A stretch of 44,106 bases of DNA from an uncultured Lachnospiraceae bacterium (GCA_947593735.1 CANQDT010000019.1:1-44106), one strand, 5' to 3'; counted from the stretch's first letter, positions 16,650 through 25,591 are shown. The notes: a model not told the origin generated them from the sequence alone. Numbers and translations are program-made.

Positions 16650-18818
16650 ATGAAAAGACTAAACAAATCTCTGGCTGCCCTGATCCTGGCAGCGATCATT
16701 ATTTTGTCCGCGCTTGCCGGCTGTCTCGCCGGATTTGGCGTAGGAAAGGAGCATAAAGGAAAAGCGTCCCATATCCTGCTCGGGCTCGACCTTGCCGGAG
16801 GCGTCAGCATCACGTATGAGGCGCAGGGAGGAAACCCTTCCGACAAAGATATGAACGATACGGTCTACAAGCTGCAGAAGCGTGTAGAAGCATACAGCAC
16901 GGAAGCGGAAGTATACCGCGAGGGTTCAAACCGGATCAATGTTGAGATCCCGGGCGTGACGGACGCGGACAAGATCCTCGAAGAACTCGGACAGCCCGGC
17001 GCGCTTGTATTCGCGACCGTGAGCGGCGAGGGTGAAAACCAGCAGTTCACGCCTGTGCTGACCGGCTCTGATGTAAGCAGTGCGGAAGCGAACAGCACTA
17101 CCGCAAATGGCGTAAAAGAATATGTGGTCGATCTCGAATTTACGGAGGAGGGCGCGACCAAATTCGCGGATGCGACAGAAGCCAATGTCGGAAATCAGAT
17201 TTATATTTTCTATGATAATGAAGTGGTAAGCGCTCCGACCGTCCAGACAGCGATCACGGACGGACGCGCCCAGATCACCGGAATGGAAAACTATGACGCG
17301 GCGAATGAGCTTGCGACTACGATCCGGATCGGCGCGCTCCCTCTGGAACTGAAAGAAGTCCATTCCAGCGTTGTCAGCGCGAAGCTCGGGAAAGAAGCGG
17401 TTGCCAACAGCCTGAAAGCCGGTGTGATCGGTTTTGCGGCGATCGCTGTTCTGATGATCGTTTTGTATCTGTTCCCGGGATTCATCGCTGTGCTCGCGTT
17501 AACGATCTATGTGATCCTGATGCTGCTCGCGCTCAACGGGCTGAATGTCACGCTGACTTTGCCAGGTATCGCCGGTATTATCCTGTCCATCGGTATGGCG
17601 GTCGACGCCAATGTCATTATCTTCAACCGGATCAAGGAGGAGATCGGACAGGGCAAGGATACCAAATACGCGATCATCAACGGATTTGACAAAGCGATGT
17701 CCGCGATCGTCGACGGAAATGTGACGACCCTGATCGCGGCTGCCGTGTTGTGGTTTAAGGGATCCGGTTCCGTGAAAGGCTTTGCCTCTACGCTCGCGAT
17801 CGGTATCGTCTTATCCATGTTTACCGCGTTTGTCGTCACAAAGCTGCTGATCAACGTCTTTTATCAGCTCGGCGTTAAGAATCCGAAGCTGTATGGATCC
17901 AAGAAGCCCGCGAAGGTGATTGACTGGATCAAGATCAGCAGAGTATGCGCCATCGTCTCTCTCGTCGTTATCGTGATCGGTCTTGTATTCCTGCCGATCA
18001 ACAAGAAGAACATGGGCAAGATCCTCAATTACAGCCTGGATTTCAGCGGCGGTACGTCGCTCAGCATTACCTTTGACGCAAAGCAGGCTGCTGACGCCGC
18101 TTTGACAGAGAAAGTAAAGGGCGATGTCGCGGAGATGATCGACGACAATAATATCGAGACGCAGATCGTAAAAGACGAGAATCAGATCATTCTGAAAACG
18201 ACGAAAGAGCTCGATCTTGACCAGAGGGCTGAGATCGAGGAGAAGATCCGGAAGGATTACAAGGTTGCGGAATTTGAGAAAGAGAACATCACCTCCAGCG
18301 TCAGCAAAGAAATGCGGAGAGACGCGGTTGTCGCGGTCGTGATCGCGATCATCCTGATGCTGATCTATATCGCGTTCCGGTTCAAGGATATCCGGTTCGG
18401 CGCGGGCGCGGTCCTTGCGCTGATCCACGATGTATTGATCGTATTCTGCCTGTATTCCGTCTTTAAATTCTCAGTCGGCGGCAATTACATTGCCTGCATG
18501 CTGACGATCGTCGGATATTCCATCAACGCGACGATCATCATTTATGACCGGATCCGTGAGAATCTGAAAGCGATGAGCCGGAAGAAAGACGGATATGCGG
18601 CGATCGTCAATACAAGTATCAGCCAGACGCTCACAAGGACGATCGCGACGTCGCTGACCACATTTGTTACGGTGGCGATCCTGTATCTCTTTGCGGTTCC
18701 GTCCATCCGGGAATTTATCCTTGCCCTGATGGCTGGTATCGTCGTCGGCGTATATTCTTCCGTATGCCTTACCGGACCGATCTGGTATTTCCTGCGGACA
18801 AGATTTGGAAAGCAGTAA
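16650..18818 (+). CDS. secDF: Fused protein-export protein SecDF
   Basis: This single 722-residue chain carries SecD then SecF and uses the proton gradient to help pull proteins out through SecYEG. The SecD half starts with a membrane anchor, then LGLDLAGGVSITYE, a periplasmic-type domain, and GIILSIGMAVDANVIIFNRIKEE. The SecF half shows SLDFSGGTSLSITFD and the matching VGYSINATIIIYDRIRENL. About 12 membrane segments are expected. It starts 22 bp after scfB with an AAAGGAG site, so it is probably on the same transcript. A hairpin terminator follows it. Confidence 0.96.
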   Translation: MKRLNKSLAALILAAIIILSALAGCLAGFGVGKEHKGKASHILLGLDLAGGVSITYEAQGGNPSDKDMNDTVYKLQKRVEAYSTEAEVYREGSNRINVEIPGVTDADKILEELGQPGALVFATVSGEGENQQFTPVLTGSDVSSAEANSTTANGVKEYVVDLEFTEEGATKFADATEANVGNQIYIFYDNEVVSAPTVQTAITDGRAQITGMENYDAANELATTIRIGALPLELKEVHSSVVSAKLGKEAVANSLKAGVIGFAAIAVLMIVLYLFPGFIAVLALTIYVILMLLALNGLNVTLTLPGIAGIILSIGMAVDANVIIFNRIKEEIGQGKDTKYAIINGFDKAMSAIVDGNVTTLIAAAVLWFKGSGSVKGFASTLAIGIVLSMFTAFVVTKLLINVFYQLGVKNPKLYGSKKPAKVIDWIKISRVCAIVSLVVIVIGLVFLPINKKNMGKILNYSLDFSGGTSLSITFDAKQAADAALTEKVKGDVAEMIDDNNIETQIVKDENQIILKTTKELDLDQRAEIEEKIRKDYKVAEFEKENITSSVSKEMRRDAVVAVVIAIILMLIYIAFRFKDIRFGAGAVLALIHDVLIVFCLYSVFKFSVGGNYIACMLTIVGYSINATIIIYDRIRENLKAMSRKKDGYAAIVNTSISQTLTRTIATSLTTFVTVAILYLFAVPSIREFILALMAGIVVGVYSSVCLTGPIWYFLRTRFGKQ

Positions 18819-18838
18819 TTCATAAAAACGTTTCTGAT

Positions 18839-18881
18839 AAAACAGGGTTCCGTTATCACAGGATAGCCGGGATCCTGTTTT
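18839..18881 (+). terminator. Hairpin terminator between secDF and recJ
   Basis: AAAACAGG (18839-18846) pairs with CCTGTTTT (18874-18881). The stem is extended by wobble and CG pairs, with an inner TATC/GATA helix. The T-run is only four bases but is part of the stem, as in many Firmicutes terminators. It lies 21 bp after the secDF stop and could act on both strands. Confidence 0.7.
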
Positions 18882-18923
18882 GTCATGTCCCGCCGCGAAA
18901 CAGGCGGCAATGGAGAGAACCAT

Positions 18924-20630
18924 ATGAAGAAATGGATGGTTTATGCCAAACGGGCGGATTTTAACCGCATTGGGCAGAAATTTCAGATCGATCCGGTGAT
19001 CGCCCGCATTATCCGGAACCGGGATCTGGTTGACACGGAGCAGATCCGCCGCTTTTTGCACGGCGGAAAAGATGATCTGTATGATCCGCTCCTGCTGACG
19101 GATGCGGAAAAGGCGGTCCGGATCCTTGTCGAAAAGATCAATCAGGAAAAACCGATCCGGATCATTTCCGATTACGACGTGGATGGCGTGATGGCGGGTT
19201 ACATCCTGCTCCGCGCGCTGACGCATCTGGGCGCGAACGTCGATTATAAAATCCCGGACCGGGTAGAAGACGGGTATGGGATCAATGTGCGGCTTCTTGC
19301 CGAGGCGGCAGAGGATGGGATCGATACCGTCCTCACCTGCGACAACGGCATCGCCGCGTCCGGGCAGATCGCCGCCGGAAAACAGCGCGGTCTTACCATT
19401 ATCGTTACAGATCACCACGAAGTGCCGTATGAGGAAACCGCGCATGGGAGAGAATATTCCATTCCCGGCGCGGACGCGGTGATCGATCCGAAGCGCCCGG
19501 ATTGTGCGTATCCGGATCAAAATCTGTGCGGCGCGTCAGTCGCGTGGAAGCTGATGCTCGCCCTGTATACGATGACCGGGCAGGATACCGCGGTCGTGGA
19601 CGAGCTGCTTCCGTTCGCGGCGATCGCCACCATCTGCGATGTCGTCGATCTGATCGATGAAAACCGGATCATAGCCAAATACGGGCTGGAGCTTCTCGCG
19701 AAAACGACGCACATCGGGCTTTCCGCCCTGATCACGGTCAACGGATTGCCGAAAGATTCCCTCACTGCGTACCATATTGGATTTATCCTTGGTCCGTGCA
19801 TCAACGCGACCGGGCGGCTCACAAGCGCGGAACTCAGCATGAAGCTTTTGCAGGCACAGACGCCGGAGGAAGCCTTTGTCCTGGCGGAGCAGCTGAAAGG
19901 ACTGAACGACAGGCGGAAGGAAATGACAGCACGCAGCGTAGAGGAAGCGGTTCGTCTTGTCGATACATATCCCGTTCTGCCGAACGTCCTTGTCCTGTAT
20001 CTCCCGGATTGCCATGAAAGCATCGCCGGGATTGTCGCCGGGCGTATCCGGGAGAAATATTACCGCCCGACCTTTGTCGTGACAAAAGGTGCCGAAGGGC
20101 TGAAAGGCTCCGGCAGGTCGATCGAGGGCTATCATATGTACGAGGAGATCAGCCGGTGCAAAGACCTGCTCGATAAATACGGCGGACATCCGATGGCGGC
20201 TGGCTTCAGCCTTCCGGAAGCCAATCTGGAGCCGCTTCGGGCGAGGCTGCTGGAAAATGAGACGCTTTCCGCGGATTCCCTGGTTGAGACGCTTCATATC
20301 GACGTCCCGGTCCCGGTTCATTATCTCTCGGAACGGCTGATCCGGCAGATGGAGCTGCTCGGCCCGTTCGGCAAAGGGAACCCGAAGCCATTGTTCGCGG
20401 AAAAGGGGCTGCGCATCCGGTCATACCGGATCCTCGGTCAGAACAGGAACGTATGCCGCCTGACCCTTGAAAATCAGGCGGGGACCGTTATCCAGGCCGT
20501 GATCTTCCGCGAGATCCCGGACGGGCTGGATCATTCTTCCATGATCGATTGCGTCTATTATCCTGATCTCCACGAGTTTCAGGGCAATGTGTCGATCCAG
20601 ATCGTGATTCAGGATTATCGCTTATATTGA
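18924..20630 (+). CDS. recJ: Single-stranded-DNA-specific exonuclease RecJ
   Basis: RecJ degrades single-stranded DNA 5' to 3' in recombination and mismatch repair. The DHH catalytic motifs are present: SDYDVDGVMAG (first Asp at residue 83), TCDNGIAA, and VTDHHEVP (DHH at 163-165). The DHHA1 part shows GSGRSIEGYHMYE and YGGHPMAAGFSL, and a C-terminal OB-like domain follows. I start at ATG 18924 because GGAGAG lies 7 bases upstream; an ATG 13 codons earlier sits just after the terminator and has no site. At 568 residues it is of normal core length. Confidence 0.95.
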   Translation: MKKWMVYAKRADFNRIGQKFQIDPVIARIIRNRDLVDTEQIRRFLHGGKDDLYDPLLLTDAEKAVRILVEKINQEKPIRIISDYDVDGVMAGYILLRALTHLGANVDYKIPDRVEDGYGINVRLLAEAAEDGIDTVLTCDNGIAASGQIAAGKQRGLTIIVTDHHEVPYEETAHGREYSIPGADAVIDPKRPDCAYPDQNLCGASVAWKLMLALYTMTGQDTAVVDELLPFAAIATICDVVDLIDENRIIAKYGLELLAKTTHIGLSALITVNGLPKDSLTAYHIGFILGPCINATGRLTSAELSMKLLQAQTPEEAFVLAEQLKGLNDRRKEMTARSVEEAVRLVDTYPVLPNVLVLYLPDCHESIAGIVAGRIREKYYRPTFVVTKGAEGLKGSGRSIEGYHMYEEISRCKDLLDKYGGHPMAAGFSLPEANLEPLRARLLENETLSADSLVETLHIDVPVPVHYLSERLIRQMELLGPFGKGNPKPLFAEKGLRIRSYRILGQNRNVCRLTLENQAGTVIQAVIFREIPDGLDHSSMIDCVYYPDLHEFQGNVSIQIVIQDYRLY

Positions 20631-20655
20631 CTTTTATCTGCTTTCTTGCTAAAAT
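20627..20655 (+). promoter_or_regulatory. Strong housekeeping promoter after recJ
   Basis: TTGACT (20627-20632) and TAAAAT (20650-20655) are separated by exactly 17 bp, and the -10 box is preceded by TGC (extended -10). The -35 box overlaps the recJ stop codon. It would drive the CNNM-type gene and mscL. Confidence 0.75.
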
Positions 20656-20693
20656 AATCTGGAATATTTCCATGATAAAGGAGTTGGTTGTTC

Positions 20694-21995
20694 TTGGACC
20701 CAGGTAGCCTGCTATTGATCATAATATTGATTGTATTGATCGCCCTTTCCGGTTTTTTTTCCGCATCGGAAACTGCCTTTACCGTATGCAGCAAAATGAA
20801 AATGCGGACCATGGCGGAAGAGGGGAACCGGCGCGCGGCGGACGTCCTGAAGCTGACGGACCAGATCGGGCAGCTGCTCAGCGCGATCCTGATATGCAAT
20901 AATATTGTGAATCTGTCGGCGTCTTCCATCGGTACGACGCTGGCGGTGCGGTCCGGAATGAGCGGCGGGGCTGCCGTCGCGACCGGCATCCTTACATTCA
21001 TCATTTTAATATTTGGAGAAAATACGCCAAAGAACCTCGCGACGATCAAATGCGACCAGATGGCGCTCCGGTTCGTCCATGTTTTTCATTGGATCACGGT
21101 CCTTCTGACGCCGCTGATCTGGATCGTCAACCATATCTGCCGCTTTTTGATGCGGCTGATTGGCGTGAATCCGGATGACAACAGTCAGAGCATATCGGAG
21201 AGCGAGCTCCGCACCATCGTCGATTTCAGCCATGAGGAGGGCGTCATCGAGACGGAAGAGCATAAGATGATCACCAATGTCGTTGATTTTGGGGATTCGA
21301 TCGTCAAAGATATCATGATCCCGCGCGTCGATATGACTTTTCTCTCTACCGATATGTCGATGGACGATATCCTTGAGATCATGCGGGAGGAGATGTATAC
21401 CCGGTATCCGGTTTTTGAGGAATCAAAGGACTCGGTCATCGGGATCCTGAATATCAAAGACCTCTTTTTCTGGTACGCGCACCATGCGCCGGAATCGTTC
21501 CGTGTGCGCGACATAATGAGAGAGCCGATGTTTTCGTATGAATATCAGAAAACGTCTGTCCTGATGGAGCAGATGAAGCAGAGATCCGTCAGTATCACGA
21601 TCGTGCTCGACGAATATGGATCCGTATGCGGTATGGTCACGCTGGAAGACCTCATTGAAGAGATTGTCGGGGATATCCGCGACGAATATGATGAGAATGA
21701 ACGGGAGATGATCGTCCCGCTCGGCGACGGCCGGTATGAGGTGGACGCTTCGATCAAGATCAATGATTTCAATGATGTGGCTGGAACCGATATCCAATCC
21801 GAAGATTATGATTCCATCGGCGGGCATATCATTGAGCTTCTCGATTCGATCCCGGAAGAAGGCGACACCGCGGAGGAGGACGGGATCTCCTACAAAGTAA
21901 TATCAAGGGATAAAACACGGATCGACCGTGTCTTAATCACAATCAAGAGAAAGGAAGAACGGAACAATGATGAAAAAATTTCTGGAAGAATTTAA
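20694..21995 (+). CDS. CNNM/CorC-type membrane protein with CBS pair (hemolysin-family)
   Basis: This protein of about 433 residues has an N-terminal DUF21/CNNM membrane domain with about four segments (ALSGFFSASETAFTVCS, LIFGENTPKNLA). A CBS pair follows, starting near FGDSIVKDIMIPRVDM and holding LDEYGSVCGMVTLEDLIEEIVGDI, and a CorC_HlyC domain sits at the end. Homologues are annotated as hemolysin-like but are more likely Mg2+ or other divalent-cation transport or efflux proteins. Starts TTG 20694 (MDPGSLLL, 10 bases from AAAGGAG) and TTG 20688 (4 bases) are both possible. Its 3' end overlaps mscL by 29 bases. Confidence 0.9.
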   Translation: MDPGSLLLIIILIVLIALSGFFSASETAFTVCSKMKMRTMAEEGNRRAADVLKLTDQIGQLLSAILICNNIVNLSASSIGTTLAVRSGMSGGAAVATGILTFIILIFGENTPKNLATIKCDQMALRFVHVFHWITVLLTPLIWIVNHICRFLMRLIGVNPDDNSQSISESELRTIVDFSHEEGVIETEEHKMITNVVDFGDSIVKDIMIPRVDMTFLSTDMSMDDILEIMREEMYTRYPVFEESKDSVIGILNIKDLFFWYAHHAPESFRVRDIMREPMFSYEYQKTSVLMEQMKQRSVSITIVLDEYGSVCGMVTLEDLIEEIVGDIRDEYDENEREMIVPLGDGRYEVDASIKINDFNDVAGTDIQSEDYDSIGGHIIELLDSIPEEGDTAEEDGISYKVISRDKTRIDRVLITIKRKEERNNDEKISGRI

Positions 21996-22383
21996 GAACT
22001 TTGCCCTCAAAGGCAACATGATGGATCTTGCCGTAGGTATGATCATCGGGGGCGCGTTCAGCGGTCTGGTGCAGTCCCTTGTCGACACGATCATCACTCC
22101 GATCCTGGAAGCGGCGACCAAACTTGACCCCTCGAAGCTGGAGAATATCAACATCGGCGCGTTTATCGGGGGAGTGATCAACTTCATCATTATGGCATTT
22201 GTCTTATTCCTGATCATGAAAGCCATCAACCGGCTGGAAAATCTCCGCAAGCAGGAGCCGGCGGATCCGACGGAAAAGGAATGTCCTTATTGCAAGACCA
22301 TGATCTCCATTAACGCGGTAAGGTGCCCGAACTGCACATCCGATCTGACGGAAGAGACGCAAATCGCGGAAACGGAAGTATAA
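21967..22383 (+). CDS. mscL: Large-conductance mechanosensitive channel MscL with zinc-ribbon tail
   Basis: MscL opens under membrane tension to release solutes during osmotic downshock. The N-terminal FLEEFKNFALKGNMMDLAVGMIIGGAF is the canonical gating helix and TM1; TM2 lies at about residues 66-86. At 138 residues it has a C-terminal extension with C106-P-Y-C109 and C120-P-N-C123, a rubredoxin-type zinc ribbon, ending in an acidic tail. The gene begins inside the 3' end of the CNNM-type gene, so translation is probably coupled. Zinc-ribbon MscL proteins occur in other Firmicutes, so the tail is unlikely to be an artefact. Confidence 0.95.
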   Translation: MMKKFLEEFKNFALKGNMMDLAVGMIIGGAFSGLVQSLVDTIITPILEAATKLDPSKLENINIGAFIGGVINFIIMAFVLFLIMKAINRLENLRKQEPADPTEKECPYCKTMISINAVRCPNCTSDLTEETQIAETEV

Positions 22384-22400
22384 ACATCAGAAAAACAGGC

Positions 22401-22429
22401 TACACTCTTAAGAAAACCTTAGGAGTGTA
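22401..22429 (+). promoter_or_regulatory. Hairpin covering the spore-protein ribosome-binding site
   Basis: TACACTCTTAAG (22401-22412) pairs with CTTAGGAGTGTA (22418-22429) over 12 bp with a single T-G wobble and a 5-base loop. The only Shine-Dalgarno-like sequence for the next gene, AGGAG (22421-22425), lies wholly within the 3' arm. The hairpin may also end mscL transcription, but the following TTCTATT is a weak T-run. Confidence 0.65.
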
Positions 22430-22436
22430 TTCTATT

Positions 22437-22655
22437 ATGTATCAAAGTAAACGGGAAGAAGACAGAGCGATCGCGGAAAACCGGTTCGACTTAAACCAGG
22501 TGTCCGATCAGGGACGGCTGAAATATGAGATCGCCATGGAGCTTGGATTGTATGACAAAGTCCTTGACACCGGCTGGAAATCTCTCACCGCGAAAGAGTC
22601 GGGCAGGATCGGCGGCTTGATGAACCGAAACAGGAAAAAGGAGTTGGGAACATGA
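22437..22655 (+). CDS. Alpha/beta-type small acid-soluble spore protein
   Basis: This 72-residue protein contains LKYEIAMELGL (residues 28-38), matching the region where germination protease cleaves such proteins, and GWKSLTAKESGRIGGLMNRN (46-65), the DNA-binding signature of alpha/beta-type SASPs. These proteins coat and protect spore DNA. The start is ATG 22437, 11 bases after AGGAG; a longer frame from 22323 overlaps mscL and is not supported. Its TGA overlaps the next gene's ATG by 4 bases. Together these features imply that the organism forms, or recently formed, spores. Confidence 0.88.
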   Translation: MYQSKREEDRAIAENRFDLNQVSDQGRLKYEIAMELGLYDKVLDTGWKSLTAKESGRIGGLMNRNRKKELGT

Positions 22656-23857
22656 CGACATCTGTGTCAGAAAAAATGCTGAAATTGGGAACGCACCGGT
22701 CGACCATCCGGGAAATTTTTGAATATGGGCGGAAACGGAAAATGGAAGTGGGACAGGAGAATGTATTTGATTTCAGCCTCGGCAATCCGAACGTACCGTC
22801 GCCGCGTGAAGTGAATGAGGAAGCGATCCGCCTCCTTCGCGGGGCTGAAGCGGATACGGTTCACGCATATTCCAGCGCGCCGGGGTTTGACGACGTCCGG
22901 GCGCGACTTGCGGATTCCATCAGCCGGAGGTTCGGGACCTCCTGTTCCATGGAACAGATCTTTATGACCTGCGGGGCGGCGGCTTCACTGACCGTGACTC
23001 TGAAAGCAATCTCCGTTCCTGGCGATGAAGTGATGGTATGCGCCCCTTATTTCCCGGAATATAAGATATTCGTGGAAGGGGCGGGAGACCGGTTTGTCAT
23101 GATCGAGGCGCGGACGGAGGATTTCCAGCTCCCGCTTGACCGGATCAAGGCGGCTGTCAGTGAAAAAACAAAGGCGATGATCCTCAATTCTCCGAATAAT
23201 CCCTGCGGCGTCGTCTATACAAAAGAGAATATCATGGCGCTTGCGGAAATTCTGGAACGAAAAGAAAAAGAGTACGGGCACCCGATTTATCTGATCGCGG
23301 ATGAGCCTTACCGCGAGATAGCCTACGCAGGCGTGGAGGTGCCGTTTCTGCCGCTGTATTACCGCAATACGATCGTCTGTTATTCATACAGCAAGTCGCT
23401 GTCGCTGCCCGGAGAACGGATCGGCTACATCCTCGTTCCGGATACGATGGACGACCCGGAAAAAGTGATGGGCGCTGTCGCGGGCGCGGCGCGCGTGCTC
23501 GGTTATGTCTGCGCGCCCACATTATTCCAGAAGGTTGTCGCCGCGTGCGCGGATCAGACGTCGGACATTGCAATTTATGAGGCAAATAAGAACCTGCTCT
23601 ACAACGCCCTGCTGCAATATGGTTATTCCTGCGTGGAACCGGGCGGCGCGTTCTATCTCTTTCCGAGATCTCTGGAGGAAGACGCGTACGCGTTTTGTGA
23701 GCACGCGAAAAAATATGACCTGCTTCTTGTTCCGGGCGACGACTTCGGGTGTCCGGGACACGTGCGCATTTCCTATTGCGTTCAGACAGAGACGATCGAG
23801 CGCGCGCTGCCGCTGTTTCGCCGGCTCGCACAGGATTACGGCGTCTGCGGACGGTAA
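22652..23857 (+). CDS. PLP-dependent aminotransferase, class I/II
   Basis: This 401-residue aminotransferase has NSPNNPCGVVYTKEN, the Asp of LIADEPYREIAYAG and the PLP-binding Lys K248 in YSYSKSLSLPGERIGY. It belongs to the aspartate/aromatic aminotransferase fold, and the substrate cannot be told from sequence alone. AAAAAGGAG lies 9 bases upstream, inside the spore-protein gene, and the ATG overlaps that gene's stop. A methyltransferase gene follows by 21 bp. The C-terminal HVRISYCV supplies the carboxylate-binding Arg. Confidence 0.92.
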   Translation: MTTSVSEKMLKLGTHRSTIREIFEYGRKRKMEVGQENVFDFSLGNPNVPSPREVNEEAIRLLRGAEADTVHAYSSAPGFDDVRARLADSISRRFGTSCSMEQIFMTCGAAASLTVTLKAISVPGDEVMVCAPYFPEYKIFVEGAGDRFVMIEARTEDFQLPLDRIKAAVSEKTKAMILNSPNNPCGVVYTKENIMALAEILERKEKEYGHPIYLIADEPYREIAYAGVEVPFLPLYYRNTIVCYSYSKSLSLPGERIGYILVPDTMDDPEKVMGAVAGAARVLGYVCAPTLFQKVVAACADQTSDIAIYEANKNLLYNALLQYGYSCVEPGGAFYLFPRSLEEDAYAFCEHAKKYDLLLVPGDDFGCPGHVRISYCVQTETIERALPLFRRLAQDYGVCGR

Positions 23858-23878
23858 GCGGAAAAGGAGATTGCTGTT

Positions 23879-24655
23879 ATGGAATCAACGAACGCCTACG
23901 GCGGCTTCGCGTCGGTTTACGATATCCTGATGGACAACGTTCCCTATCAGGAATGGAGCCGTCAGATAACGGCTCTGCTGCGCCAAAACGGTGTGGATTC
24001 GGGAATTGTATTGGAACTTGGATGCGGTACGGGGACGATGACGCGTCTTTTAAGCCGCGCCGGATATGATATGATCGGCATCGACCGGTCTCCGGAAATG
24101 CTCCAGGTTGCGATGGAAAAGGAGACGCAGCCGGGTTCCATCCTGTATCTGTGTCAGGATATGTGCGATTTTGAGCTTTACGGGACCGTGGAAGCAGCTG
24201 TCAGCGTCTGCGACAGCATCAATTACATAACGGACCGGGACAAGCTGATCCGGATGTTCCGGCTTGTCAATCTGTATCTGGAAAAAGACGGCTGCTTTAT
24301 TTTTGATATGAATACAAGATATAAGTATGAAACGCTCCTGGCTGATGGGACTTTTGCCGAGGATCGGGAGAACGTAAGTTTTATCTGGCAGAACGAATTT
24401 GACCGGACGACCGGGATCAATGAATATGACCTCAGCATATTTGTGGCGGGCAGCGATGGGAGATATGATAAGTTTCAGGAGATTCATTATCAGAGAGCCT
24501 ATACGCTCGCCGAGATCCGGGATTGTATCCGCGCCGGCGGCATGGAGTTTGTCGACGCGTACGACGCGTTTTCCATGGACGCGCCCGGACCGGAATCCGA
24601 ACGGATCTGCGTGGTGGCGAAAGAAAAATTTGATCCACGGAAAACCTATTGCTGA
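23879..24655 (+). CDS. Class I SAM-dependent methyltransferase
   Basis: This 258-residue protein begins with NAYGGFASVYDILM, common in small-molecule methyltransferases of this class, followed by the SAM motif VLELGCGTGTMTRLL and the acidic residue in MIGIDRSPEML. AVSVCDSINYI corresponds to motif IV. The substrate is unknown. It lies between the aminotransferase and hslO with short gaps and is probably co-transcribed with them. Confidence 0.88.
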   Translation: MESTNAYGGFASVYDILMDNVPYQEWSRQITALLRQNGVDSGIVLELGCGTGTMTRLLSRAGYDMIGIDRSPEMLQVAMEKETQPGSILYLCQDMCDFELYGTVEAAVSVCDSINYITDRDKLIRMFRLVNLYLEKDGCFIFDMNTRYKYETLLADGTFAEDRENVSFIWQNEFDRTTGINEYDLSIFVAGSDGRYDKFQEIHYQRAYTLAEIRDCIRAGGMEFVDAYDAFSMDAPGPESERICVVAKEKFDPRKTYC

Positions 24656-24669
24656 CAGAGGAGAAGAAA

Positions 24670-25542
24670 ATGGAAGATCATATTATCCGCGGAATGGCGG
24701 CGGACCGTCAGGTCCGGTTTTTTGCCGCCTATACAAAAGACGTCGTGGAAAAGGCGAGAAGTATTCATAATACAAGCCCTGTGGCGACCGCCGCGCTCGG
24801 CAGGCTGCTGACCGCGGGCGCGATGATGGGCGCGATGAACAAAAATCCCGACGACCTGGTGACCTTGCAGATCCAATGCGGCGGACCGATCGGAGGGCTG
24901 TGCGTCACCGCGGACGCGCGCGCGAATGTGAAAGGGTACGTCCATCAGCCGGATGTGATGCTTCCGGTGACAAAAGCCGGCAAGCTGGACGTCGGAGGCG
25001 CGCTTGGCAGCGGGGTACTGAGCGTCGTCAGGGACGTCGGGCTGAAAGATCCGTATGTGGGACAGACAAATCTTGTCAGCGGGGAGATCGCGGAAGACCT
25101 GACCTATTATTTCGCTACGTCGGAGCAGATCCCAACCTCGGTGGCGCTTGGCGTGCTGATGAACAGAAACAATACGGTCGCCCATGCAGGCGGATTTATT
25201 TTGCAGATGATGCCGTTTGCGCAGGAAGATGTCATTGCGTCCCTGGAGCGGAAGATCGCCGGGCTGGGATCCGTCACTTCCTTCCTGAAGGAGGGAAAAA
25301 CGCCGCGCGATCTCATGGATTATCTGTTTGAAGGATATGATCTGGAAATAAACGATACGATGCCGACGCGATACGCATGCAACTGTTCAAAAGAGCGGGT
25401 CGCGAAGGCGCTGATCAGCATTGGAAAAAAAGATCTGCTGGAAATGATCGAAGACGGGAAGCCGGTTCATGTAAACTGCCATTTCTGCGGAACAGACTAT
25501 GAGTTCAGCATAGGAGAATTGCGGGACCTGATCGGAGAATAA
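24670..25542 (+). CDS. hslO: Redox-regulated chaperone Hsp33
   Basis: Hsp33 becomes an active holdase when its zinc-binding cysteines are oxidised. The four cysteines are present as C237-x-C239 and C270-x2-C273 (YACNCSKERV and VNCHFCGTDY). The core shows QIQCGGPIGGLCVTADA and YFATSEQIPTSVALGV. I start at ATG 24670 (MEDHIIRGMAADRQV), preceded by GAGGAG; a TTG frame 7 codons longer overlaps the previous gene. At 290 residues it is standard. It is followed by a strong terminator. Confidence 0.96.
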   Translation: MEDHIIRGMAADRQVRFFAAYTKDVVEKARSIHNTSPVATAALGRLLTAGAMMGAMNKNPDDLVTLQIQCGGPIGGLCVTADARANVKGYVHQPDVMLPVTKAGKLDVGGALGSGVLSVVRDVGLKDPYVGQTNLVSGEIAEDLTYYFATSEQIPTSVALGVLMNRNNTVAHAGGFILQMMPFAQEDVIASLERKIAGLGSVTSFLKEGKTPRDLMDYLFEGYDLEINDTMPTRYACNCSKERVAKALISIGKKDLLEMIEDGKPVHVNCHFCGTDYEFSIGELRDLIGE

Positions 25543-25591
25543 AAAAGCGAAGCGTTTTGACCTCCCAAAGAGGAAAACGCTTCGCTTTTTT
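25541..25591. terminator. Perfect bidirectional terminator
   Basis: An 18-bp perfect inverted repeat (AAAAAAGCGAAGCGTTTT, 25541-25558, with its complement at 25574-25591) has a 15-base loop. It has an A-run on one side and a T-run on the other, so it can end transcription from both hslO and the convergent gene. It starts inside the hslO stop codon. Confidence 0.95.

Noticed and set aside
18885-18923. Earlier ATG for recJ
   Set aside because: It lies right after the terminator without a ribosome-binding site; ATG 18924 has GGAGAG at proper spacing.
22323-22436. 38-codon N-terminal extension of the spore protein
   Set aside because: It overlaps mscL and the hairpin and lacks similarity to SASP N-termini; the ATG at 22437 gives the family length.
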